From: Perkinsus olseni | Taxonomy: Eukaryota; Perkinsozoa; Perkinsida; Perkinsidae | DNA: 53,227 nt | Direction: 5' to 3' | Assembly (NCBI GenBank): GCA_013115135.1 | Contig: JABANP010000376.1 | Coordinates: forward strand, 1 to 53,227 | Shown: positions 1 to 9,954 of the stretch, one piece after another | Position numbering within the stretch: the stretch's first letter is position 1 | Layout of the letters: the number at the start of each line of letters is the position of its first letter | Notes under the pieces: model-generated | Database searches by the model: none | Told to the model about the DNA's origin: nothing | What the model saw: the letters and a program-made list of their open reading frames with translations, nothing else | Position numbers and translations under genes: made by a program

Positions 1-1
1 A

Positions 2-420
2 GTCGCTGATGCTTCTGTGACTGGTCTTGGGGGCATCATAGTTCAGCTTGGCAGCGACCCAGTAATGTACGACCCTACGACAGTTGGATGGTTCCACCGT
101 GGAACTTCCACGTGACCTACGCGGACGAGCCGCGTGTTAGGTTTTTGCTTTGCGAGGAGCAATCCTCCTTTACAAGCTCCGCTATTGGCCCGCTTTAGCT
201 TCTGAGAAGCAGCTTCTGAAGCTGCTTCTCGCATCGGTTATGGTATTGGACGGGCCCTCGAACACGGCTACACTACCTTTACTGTGTTATCCGATAATGC
301 GGCAACAGTGGCAAAGTCTGCGCGGATGGATGAGACTATGCACCGATTGCGTCCAGGGTGCACCAATGTCCTGCAAAATAAAAGAATAATTTTCCGCAAG
401 AAATTTGTGCAAAATACTCA
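2..420 (+). pseudogene. Degraded retroelement RNase H fragment
   Basis: One frame from base 2 begins with an RNase H-like DASVTGLGGII motif (first catalytic Asp plus glycine turn) and hits a stop near 112. Another frame further on carries a second core motif, VLSDNAATV, near 280-310, where a later RNase H aspartate would sit. Frames change between the blocks, so this is a broken copy of a retrotransposon reverse transcriptase/RNase H region, cut by the window edge. The element family cannot be assigned. Downstream, 360-460 and 800-910 are AT-rich with runs of TTTTTCGC-like sequence and no convincing gene. Confidence 0.55.
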
Positions 421-1698
421 CAAAATGCGCAAAATAACCGTAAAATACGAAAAATTCTCCTGTCGCCTCTGTCGAGGCGACCGAGGCGATGCGAGTGCTA
501 CTAGGGCGATGCAGGCGATCACGGAAGGAGCAGGCAACGCTACGCTTATCGTGGGGCATCACGAGCACGCGTGGCCCGCATAAACAACTTCTGAACCATA
601 TGCGCCGCATCGTACTCGTCGAGCAGCGCATGAACTTAGCGCGCGCCCGTCTGATCGATGGCAATTTGCATCGGATCGCATCGCAAGGCCTGCCGCGAGG
701 AAAACAAGTGTACAGCGCTATTACCATCGTTGATATAACTGTCAATGACGCAAACGGGCGAAGGTGATGACTCGTAGGCACCCGGTCCACTTGTGTACGC
801 TCGAGGCTCAAATTTTAGGCATTTTTTGGCATTTTTCGCATTTTTCCTATTTTTCGCCTATTATTTTTCTTGCCGCAAATTGCGGCAAAATTGCAGATGG
901 ACAATGTCCAAATTTGGACAGTGGTTCACCCTGATTGCATCGTTCCTGGCCGAGCCTGGATTACACTGTGTTAGCTGAACATGTCAAAGGTGAGACCAAT
1001 CATCTTGGAGATTCCCTCTCCCGATCCACGCGTAACGGCGTGCCGGTTTGAAAGGCTTTGGGCGACTCTACTTCCTAAGGAGGAAGATCTTCTGTAGTGC
1101 TGAACGTTACGTTCAGGACGTATGGGGAGAACGGTAGCTGCAGACGATCTGAAAGTGTGTTGTCCGGGATTCTTTCGCGTCGTCTCTTAGACGGGCTCGG
1201 TGCTATTCTCGAGGTCTTCTTCTTTTAGGGGTCCTCCCTGGGAGGAATCCTCGGCAAATTGACGGCATCCTTCCGGTTGTCCACTTTTGCTTTTCTAATA
1301 TATTGCATGCCCTCCCACTGCGGTCTCGTGGTTATCGCTTCTCTTGTCCTGGCTAGTGATAGCACTTTGCCGTGGTTCGTGAGACGCTTCAGCTCCCGCA
1401 ACAAAGAGGCCACGCGGGTCCACGAGCTCAGGAGACAGGGGGTGAGTGACCTTCCATTCTGTTCCCCATCAGAGAAACCAAGGCAACGGCTGAATGGAAT
1501 CCCGAGTCTTCTGTCTCAAACTGCACTTATCAAATCATCCACTAGCGTCTAGGTCAGCTAGGGTTCCGTAGTTGTGCACTTGCACATTGCTCATCCCCCT
1601 GGTCGATGTAGCAATAATATTGATTTTTATGCTACTTTTCCATGCTTAATCGATTTGAGATGGAGGTGATGCTTCATTAGATACATTTCAGTGGAGCT

Positions 1699-2205
1699 AT
1701 GTCAGGGTGCAAGATCATGCAGAGAGCTCCTCTGGAAGATATCGACTTTCGCATAACAATAAGTCCGAGAGACCACCCTTCCCCCGGCACCGTCCTAGCC
1801 ACGGCCTTGGACGATACCACCAGGGGCTATGCTTATAATTTGTGAGTTTGAGAGATCGAGACAACGGCGCCGACAGCTTTATGTTTCGCGATTTCTTTCA
1901 GCGATAATAGCTATGAGAGATTTTACGGGAAGGTGGGGGATGTGGAGATTAGAAGAGGGGACAAGGAAGTGATCTGGGAGGCGCTCAGAAGAGGCGGCTT
2001 CTTGCCGTTGGACCATCTTTCACCAAAGGCTCGGAAGGTTCTGCGAGAAAACGCCCCTCGGAATCGAACTGATTATGTAAGCGAGAAGGGTTGTCGCCGT
2101 ATCACGAAGGTGATTATCGACGAGCCGCCGGCCGAGTACGAACGGTTTAAAGGCACTACTGGATGGATACCGTTGTTCCATAGAGATCGGAAACGACTAG
2201 CTTAA
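1699..2205 (+). CDS. Small two-exon gene of unknown function
   Basis: Exon 1 is 1699-1841 and exon 2 is 1902-2205, joined across a 60-nt GT-AG intron (1842-1901) that preserves frame (phase 2) and gives 148 residues. The ORF without splicing stops just after the donor, so the intron is well supported. The product is hydrophilic, with no signal peptide or membrane segment. The C-terminal half is basic and contains PRDH- and RKRL-type clusters. I do not recognise a domain. The last six codons and the 3' flank belong to repeat A, which recurs at 52.5 kb, so the 3' end of this gene has been duplicated or was acquired from a repeat. Confidence 0.55.
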
Positions 2206-2266
2206 GTAGTGCAGGATTGTGTGACTACGTCCCCTGCCGCGATGGTTTCACCCTCAGTAAAGCCTG
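2186..2266 (+). repeat. Dispersed repeat A, copy 1
   Basis: An 81-bp segment is repeated with apparently one mismatch at 52457-52537 in the same orientation. It covers the last codons and stop of the gene at 1699-2205 plus about 60 bp of downstream sequence. The single difference changes the stop codon TAA to TGA, so both copies still terminate at the same place. Confidence 0.85.
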
Positions 2267-2481
2267 CGGCCTTCCTTGCGCACGAACACTACGCACTTGG
2301 CATGCTTAGGACTCACTGGAACGCAAAACCGTTCAACACATGACACAACATCAGCTAAAACGAACACCATTAATAATAAAATTAAACAAAGAATAGAGAG
2401 GATGATGGTCTAGTCTGAAAACAGCCCGGGCGGCCACCCCAGCCGTAGGCCAGTTTTTTGTCCTCTGTTCCTTCTGGCCTC

Positions 2482-2525
2482 CTTCCTCCTCTCTTCGTCC
2501 TTCTTCCTCCTCTCTTCGTCCTCCT
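2482..2525. repeat. Pyrimidine-rich tandem repeat
   Basis: Two adjacent, nearly identical units of about 20 bp built on CCTCCTCTCTTCGTCC form a low-complexity CT-rich tract. It lies between repeats A and B. The rest of 2267-2569 shows no gene. Confidence 0.7.
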
Positions 2526-2569
2526 GAAGCTGCTTTAACCTCGCCATTTCTTTCTCCATCTCCCATTTA

Positions 2570-3012
2570 CGATGATGATACTTGTTCTAGCTGCGTTACG
2601 ATCCTCGATTTCTGGAGTGGTAATTTGTGCATGGCAGTCGCGAGGAGTGGTCCTGCGGAGACGCGTGGACCACCTTCCAACTGCCTCTCTTCTCAGTTTC
2701 TCTATGCTACGTCGGCGTGAGCGGGTCTGCGACATTCCGCGTGACCTGCCCGCCGCCTTCCCGGGTGGAATTCAACCCACCCACCCTCAACCTAAACCGA
2801 GTCTGCGGGTGAGCCATGGTAGCCCCGGCATCAAGGGTTCCCAGGCTGGACGAGTCCAGTGTTTGGGTGCTTGCGTGTTCGCACGCCCAGCACTCCGGTG
2901 CAATGGCAGACGGGCCGGCGTTGCTCCTTGGCCTGTCGTCCTCAACAAAGGCACGTGACACATGCCCTGTTCAGGTGTGCCATAACCGTCCCTTTCTCCC
3001 AGTCCCCGCAGT
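2570..3012 (-). repeat. Dispersed repeat B, copy 1
   Basis: About 440 bp is repeated in inverted orientation at 52018-52460 with roughly 95% identity by eye. The minus strand contains an 84-codon ORF (2961-2707) that is also open in the other copy (52069-52323, plus strand). Just upstream of it a short frame reads HCGDWEKGTVMAHLNRAC-like sequence in copy 2, a Cys/His pattern resembling the zinc finger of some retroelement proteins. It may be a fragment of a mobile element; no RT, transposase or terminal repeat is visible within it. Confidence 0.7.
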
Positions 3013-3305
3013 CAGAGGTTTCATCCGATGGTATACGAGTTTGCTGGAAATGTGCAATCGTCAACTGCTCAGGAAAATCTAATTTCTTTGTCGGACATGA
3101 AACTCGATGGATACAGGCCTCTAATCCCGTCTGAGGAAAAAAGAGGAACTGAAGCGATTGGGCCCAGGCAGACGACATGCCCACTGCACACAGCGCTGTG
3201 ACAACTTAGGGCGAGCGAAGTTTTTTATGCGCTGTTACACCCGCGCCCGCCCTGAAGTACGCCGAATTCAAAAGAGAATGATGTTCGTTCGTTCGGCGTG
3301 TTTAC

Positions 3306-6300
3306 ATGGCCATTACTATCCCTTCATCGCCGTCGGCGGCCGGCCACAGTAGTCGGGCAAGTCGGATAGCTCGTATCCGACTGAAGGACCCGGAGAGCGC
3401 GCTCAGAGTTGCTGCTACACTGGGCGTCTTCCTACTCAGTGTAGGGCAGGCTTACAGGCTCGCCAGGGCGGCAAGGGAAATTAATACGACAACAACGGCG
3501 AAGAAGAAGAGGAGCGAAACACAACGGTATTGTCCCTCTACGAGCGAACTTACCCGTCAACTGCTTCGTTCTAGAACCACTCTGTCAGAGGAAGACACCC
3601 CAGGTAAGGGTGGTGAGCTCGTATTGACCGACGCTGACGCCAGTAGCAGCGGCTTGCTAACCCGCATGTTGGTAAGTTCTCGTAGAGCGGCTGTGGTGAG
3701 GCCGAGTGGCAGGTCCCCAACTCCATGGTTCAGCGTTTTACGGCGTTGCGTCGGCTATTGGATGCTTCTTGGGACGGTACTGCGGTTTTTGATAAGGTAA
3801 GAAGCATCCACTTCCCAGGCCACAATCATCATCAACAGCAGATAGTCACCTATGGTATCCTCGCTGGTGTACTCGGGACAAGCCTTGGGAAAGTCATAGG
3901 TAAGATACAGTAATCCTACAAGTTTTCTTAGTTTCTCAAGAAAACATTTTATATAGATTCTACTACAATTTAATAGTCGGGCTTCGCTCGGCCAAACGCC
4001 GCTTTTGGCCCAGTTAGACCTTGCCGAACTACTCAGTGATTATCCGTCTACTTCGCTCCGCTAACAGAATAATGTGATAATGGCTACTCTGTCCTCAAGA
4101 AGAAGGACATTAGTTTCGCCCCCTCTTCCCGCGTAGATCGGATACAGGCCGCCTTGTTTAATTCCCTGGTGGTGATTGGACTCAGGTCAACTTTACGTGT
4201 GGAAATTAACATCAACGATTGATGCCATCATATTGCGGAAGAAGGATCCACCGCTATACAAACTCCTTTCCTGTGAGTATCTTCACTTTACTCGTATCTT
4301 CCCATGATCGACCTTAGATATGCTGGCAATCGGAATACCTGTCGCCACTTTGCAATGCTCCAGCGCCTACTTGGCCGGTCAGTTCTCCCTCAGACTAAAG
4401 ACGAAACTTGTCAAAAGGTCCGAATCATCACTCTATCGCAGTCCAAGTACAACCTGCCGTTATTCAGGCTTTTGCGCGAGATTATCTTTTCTTCTCACAA
4501 CCTTGATGAACCTGTCTCCATGATAGACAAAGATACGCTCGCCCTTATACTCTCACACATCAATAAGGTGCCATCAACGTCATTTCCCTTTCTACGTCAA
4601 TCGCCCCATCGCCTAGGTCTCGACGACATTCGTGGAACTCTACTGGACTCGGACCATGAAGGCAGTGGATCTGGTCGTGTATGCGGGGGCTCTCATGGCA
4701 CAGCATGGTGAGTAGAAACCGAATACCATAACTTTGGTAACTCTCCAAATTCTAGACCTATCTTTGCCTTCACTTCTACTCTTGTGAGATGAGTTTCAGC
4801 ATGATTATGAGAATAATAAGCTCTTCGACTTCTCCACTTCACGTGATCGACAGACTCAATACTGCCAACTTCCTGATGACGCGTAAGTGTCTGTCCGGGC
4901 AGGTCCATGGCCGGTGTTGGTGATGCTGTTTTATCTCTTCTCCACACTAAAAATAACCACAGAGCTCCAAGCTACTCGACAGGAAATGCTCATGGTGTGC
5001 ACAACTCGCTATCGTCCGTCAGTACCATCACTTGCAGGAATCAGCCCATCTGGAATCAACGGTAAATGAGGCCTTAACTCGGGCTGTGCGGCATCGCGAG
5101 AGTATATCGGCCTGGCAAGGGCGAGGCTACTTGGAGACGAAGCAAATATTCGCCCAACTGGTAACAGCATCCGGCCGGAGTCCTGCGCAACCTCCTCTTC
5201 ACAGGAGCTCTTGCAGCGTTCCAAGTCGTCGCGTGCCTGGTTCGACCTGTTGCTTGGGTTCATGTCAACCCTCGGCAGCAAGTACATAGGTGAGCGTATC
5301 ACGGATTGTTCTCTATTTCCAGTCAGCTCGGTGTTCAGGCTCGGCCCTCGGGTTTTGGCTCACCTCCAATCCCTACATAGCCTCTCGTAATAGGAGGTTC
5401 GCTCACATGTCGACGCGCCCGTCGGAGGTGGTGAAGGCTGGAATGATTTTGCTTTGCATGATCAATCTTCAGGATTACTTTGGGATAATATCATACTTTT
5501 GGACGGCCAGGATTATGATGAATTTATGTAAGTTAACCTATGCCCATCACGCATGCTCCTAAGATTCTCCCGTTTTTCAAGTCAATCGCGATTTTCTTCT
5601 CATATTCATCGACCATCTTCACAGGTACGGCCTTCGTTCAGTTTATGGATGACCGAGCGTCTCAGGAGGCCGGGGATAAACTTTACGCCAAGGTGAGCAT
5701 CGGGCCCGCGTCTACGTGCTGTGCTGCTAGTTCGTGCCACTTCTCGACGCTTCGTTGATGCAGATATATAAACTGCACCAACTGCTGGTCACTGCTCCGA
5801 GTACTCTACCCAAGGCCCATCGCAAATTCAAGGTTCGAATGACCAACGTCAGCTTAAAAGGCGTCACCGTAAGTGAGCTCCGCTGAGAGAAGATCATCGT
5901 AGTTGTGTAGATTCAAAGCCCCTCTGGCCCTATACTTGTCCAGTCGCTCACCCTCGACCTTAACCCGGGATGCTGCATCGCTCTGTCGGGGCCTAGTAGT
6001 ATCACTAAATTTATGCTACTTTTCAGTGTATAACCTCTCAGGCGGCAGCGGTAAATCGGCGCTCCTTCGCACACTCAACGGAACTTGGCCGATTTGTAAG
6101 TGACTAATACATCAGCGAATCTCAACGGTCATTGAGGCAGGCATTGGGGAGCTGGCCCGTCCCAAGCACGGTGTTATGCTGGTGCCACAGAAATTGTATA
6201 TGCTACGAGAATCCAGCGCTAAGCAGCAGATCGCGTAGGCTATGGGTGCTCACTTCACCGACTCTGATACCCCTACGCTTCGGGAGAAGCTCGTGTCTTG

Positions 6301-7202
6301 GGCGATGATTTGGAGTTCGTGGTGGTCGAGTACCGCTGGAATCTTTCAGGTATCCAGATGGCCCTCCCGAGAGCTCAGCGGACGAGGACAGAGTCGCCCA
6401 ATGCATGAGAATATGTGAGAAGTCTTCAACGTTTCCAAATCGAATTTTTGGTATCAGGTGAGCTCGACAGATTGTCTGGTCGCCATACGTTATCAGAGGC
6501 GGAACAGGAGAGGGTTGTCTTGGCCCGTCTCCTCTACCACAAACCCAAGTTCGCCCTCATTGACGACTGCCTACGATGTAAGGATTCTGGGGGAAGCGTT
6601 CGTCTAATTGGACAGCAGAGCGCGCGAGTTGAACGCAACGCAGACGGTGGAAGACGCACATGGAATAACTAGTACTGGTATGGTCAGTTCCAGTGAGGAG
6701 CTCGGCTTGTTCTGTATTGATATCACCATTTACGAAGAAGGACGATGAGGCCATCTCTTCCGAGTGGCCGTGCATCGAGAGTACTCACTTGATGCTGTAC
6801 GGCACTTCAGGAAGGACAAATCCTTAAGGGCTCATCTCCTGAGTCACTGTTCATGTGCTTCGACAGTACTCTGCGGATATTTTGAAAATCATATTTCATC
6901 GTCCGTAGGGATAACAGTAGATCCCATCAAGGTACCGACCCCAAGCTGGTAGGCGAGGTGGTCTCCATACTACGACAAGACGCTGGCTGCGGCATTGTTA
7001 TCGTTTGCCCTAAACCCGACAAGGTAAGGTGTCTACGTGGTCCCCCATCATCTGCGATCCTGCTCAGGTCGAGGCCCTCTCTCGTTACATACACTTTGAC
7101 GGGATGCTCGCTCTTGATAACAAGACCACACCGCCCCGGCACAGCTACACCGCCTGCAGCGCCGTTCCCGTACCGCTGGCTGACGTCAAGGCGAAGACTT
7201 AA
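3306..7202 (+). CDS. ABCD-family (peroxisomal-type) half ABC transporter
   Basis: A gene of about 15 exons, start ATG 3306, stop 7200-7202. Exons I could fix with matching phases include 3306-3671, 3734-3796, 3842-3899, 4186-4272, 4318-4417, 4468-4567, 4617-4707 and 7068-7202. The first exon has one hydrophobic segment. Exons to about 5.7 kb give an ABC_membrane_2-type transmembrane domain like that of ABCD acyl-CoA/fatty acid transporters. The NBD starts near 5830: splicing across 5996-6041 creates a perfect Walker A, GPSGSGKSALLR. Further on are an ABCD-like VPQKLYM Q-loop and the block ARLLYHKPKFALIDDC. The signature is LSEAEQER rather than LSGGE, Walker B ends DD rather than DE, and the H-loop region (about 6997-7022) reads CPKPDK with no histidine. 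A half transporter would dimerise, so a partner may supply active sites. Exons around 4900-5000 and 6577-6900 are not fully resolved. Confidence 0.85.
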
Positions 7203-8404
7203 ACTCAATTCTGCTGATTTTGTGCTATTTTTTTAACATTAGTGTAATTTTTTCACGACTTTTATGCAAGTTTCGGTCACTTGGGGACTTCCCTTTCTCG
7301 GTTGCGTTGTGAAAGTTGTTCTGCAACACAGGTCGACCGTGAATGCCGCGTAACTTATCTGCGGTAATCTCCTTGTGAGAAACCCGAGGGCAAAATAACT
7401 CCATGTCGCCGACATGATGTCGGTCCGCGTAGCGCTCGTCTGGATGCACTCTACAACGAATGTTGAGGAGATATATGCCCCCGTAAATAAGAGTTTCTCG
7501 TTACCCATTGCGACGAGAATCACGGTGATATAAGAATTGAATCCTTATGATTCGGTGTTCGCCAGCTTCCCCGTGTTTTCGTGAGCAACCTCGCCTTTCA
7601 GCTTACCAGGAGTTCACTCGGCATTCAGAATACTTGCTTCGACATCGTAGAGGCTATAGAGGGACCGAGGCTTCGCTGTCAGCATAGAGAGCCGAATCTA
7701 ACCTACCAGATTGAACCTTGTCATCATTGGGTTCTTCATCAGAATTCAAGACATCATAGATTCCCAAGGGGTTCTCATTGAGCTGTCTCTGAGACAGGCA
7801 CATGGTCGAATTGAACAGCTCAGAAGGCATAGACTTTGAGGCCAACTCGATGATACTGGTCAAGTTGTGAGTCTTCCGTAGCGGGCAATAACAGAGCTGC
7901 CCGCTGTATGTCGATGGCCCTCGGTGCACTCACAGTGAGGTCATGAGTGAGCTGGGACAGGACATCAATATATGATCGATTCATCATAGCTCGTGAGGGC
8001 TCACCAGCGTCTAGCACCAGATTCTATCCGAGTATTGAGGTTGCGATCCTCAATACCACCGTCAGCTTGATCGACCTTGCACTCAACAAACTGTATCCTA
8101 CAAAGCGGAGAGTGAGTCTGTCCGGGAGAAGTTTTTGCACCAACGGTAAATGCAATCACTGCCGCCTAGTGGCAATCAGACCAAACAAAACTGATGAACA
8201 AAACAGAGGACAAGATAGATAACTCTCGATAACACCGTAAAGAACATGTTAAGACACCTTACATGATGAATAGCAGATCGTAGCGTGAAAGATGGGGATC
8301 CCAAAAAGACCAGCTCGCCAAGTGATGATCAGCGTGAAGAGTCGCCGTACAAGCGGTTCATCAGCACGTCTCTCGCCACGCCATGGCTTGTGTTCGGAAA
8401 AGGC
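7203..8404. other. Intergenic, no supported gene
   Basis: Only short ORFs without codon-level or domain support on either strand. The first 60 bases after the ABC transporter stop are T-rich and may hold its 3' UTR. Confidence 0.4.
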
Positions 8405-9385
8405 TCAGCTCGATTGGGCCGGCAGGAGTCGATGCGTGTAGACCAGAGCATACTCTTGCTGAGGACTTTCTATAATCAGCTGATGATTTCCGCACAGGTA
8501 GACCATATATTCTGACTGCGTCGTTTCTCCCGGCTGCACGAGTTTGAAATCACCGGGAATGTGGGACGGGACTAGCAGCGCATCAAGTACCAGAAAAGAG
8601 GCCTCACCAGCCTGTAAAGTTAAGTTAGCCCTTTGGAGACCATCACTTCTGGTTCCGACCCGCATCTGAGCCGACGCTTCACCAGACACATCCGCGTAGA
8701 ATCCATCTTTGATATTCTTGTAATTAGTAACCTTCATTCGTTTTCTCGGCGGATGAACGTCATCGTCTGAGTCTGCGTCTGTGGAGCAGTATCGTCTGCG
8801 AGCAGACTCAGCTCTCTTCCGATTAGGTCCTGCAGTATCTCTAGTCGCTTCAGGCTCGAGATCCACCGGCAAGTTGAGGTACTCGTATCGGTCTGTCGAC
8901 CGCACAGCGTCCAAATATAACGTCAAAGCCGGTCTCTCTTTGGTAGACGACTTCTTCGTGCACAGGACGATGCCCCTTAAGCAGGTGCCTTCTCGCATAT
9001 TACTTCTCTCAGCGAGGAATTTTAGTATGTCATGGTTATTATAAAGATAGTAGCATTTGGAAACGTCATATTGAGCCTTAAGTCTCCACATGGACCTTAC
9101 GAGCTCAGAAGTGGATCTCGTAAACCACCGAGAGGTCTTACCATCACTGAAGCCAAGATTTGCCCAGCTATCATCCGGACCATAGCCGATCTCAACACGA
9201 GTCGACTCAAGCGGACCAACTTCGGGTGGCATCGAGCGGGAAAGGTAGACGCTGGCGGGGATATCATTTGGCGAGATGGCGATATTTGGACCCGAACTCT
9301 TGGCAACAGAACCGAGTGAGGTGCCGGAGAGTAGACCGAGCAGTAGAAGAGCTCTCCTCTCAGCGCAACGATGGACGTCGGACAT
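8405..9385 (-). CDS. Secreted lineage-specific protein, single exon
   Basis: An uninterrupted 326-codon ORF is by far the longest non-retroelement ORF nearby. It starts with a short polar stretch followed by a hydrophobic core (RRALLLLGLLSGTSLGSVA) typical of a signal peptide. The mature part is mixed alpha/beta in composition, with an acidic-then-basic segment in the middle (DADSDDD followed by RKRMK) and many aromatic residues near the C terminus. No known domain is recognised. Like the genes at 17.7-20.0 kb and 50.9 kb it is intronless, on the minus strand and apparently secreted, unlike the intron-rich conserved genes around it. Confidence 0.7.
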   Translation of the reverse strand: MSDVHRCAERRALLLLGLLSGTSLGSVAKSSGPNIAISPNDIPASVYLSRSMPPEVGPLESTRVEIGYGPDDSWANLGFSDGKTSRWFTRSTSELVRSMWRLKAQYDVSKCYYLYNNHDILKFLAERSNMREGTCLRGIVLCTKKSSTKERPALTLYLDAVRSTDRYEYLNLPVDLEPEATRDTAGPNRKRAESARRRYCSTDADSDDDVHPPRKRMKVTNYKNIKDGFYADVSGEASAQMRVGTRSDGLQRANLTLQAGEASFLVLDALLVPSHIPGDFKLVQPGETTQSEYMVYLCGNHQLIIESPQQEYALVYTHRLLPAQSS

Positions 9386-9954
9386 TACTCAAGGGCGTTG
9401 AAGTATCCTGAGAATCATATGGCCGCCTCTTCTTCGTGACGAGTCGTCTATGAACGGTCCTCTACAAATCGGAATGTGAACTTTTCAATATAAATTTTAA
9501 AAAGCAAATAAGTGAAATTCCCGCGAAGGAAGGTCTAATATCCAAGGTGAAACAGTCAGACAGTGGTACGCACCACACTTGCCATAGATGGTGCCCTGAA
9601 TGACTAACCGTGCCCCTTCAGCGCTGCTGCCGAGCGAACTACCAATTTCGGAGTGGATAACAGCCCGAATAGGTCCGTTATCTAAGACGCCAGCAGTTGA
9701 GTGAGTGATTTCCATTCACATAAAGCATGTAGCAACGAGTAAAGGCTCAGTAGTAGTGAGGATGTCATCGAAAATACCTTGGAAAAATGGTTTTACTCGA
9801 GCAACTACGGGGCCTACTGAATTTAGGAGCGAGCGAGATTTTTATCGCGCCGTTTGCAGTAGCGCTCGCCATGAAGTACGTTGAATTTTTTTTATTCTGA
9901 TGCCTTGTTTTAGGTTCTTGCGTTGCATCGACTAGTAACTTTTTTCACATTACA

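Noticed and set aside
287..811. 174-codon minus-strand ORF
   Set aside because: Overlaps the retroelement fragment, has no domain or start context, and is probably a chance antisense frame.
5830..5846. AAGGTTCGAATGACC as a tRNA B-box in the ABC transporter
   Set aside because: It lies inside a coding exon (KVRMTNVSLKG at the start of the NBD), so it is a coincidental match.
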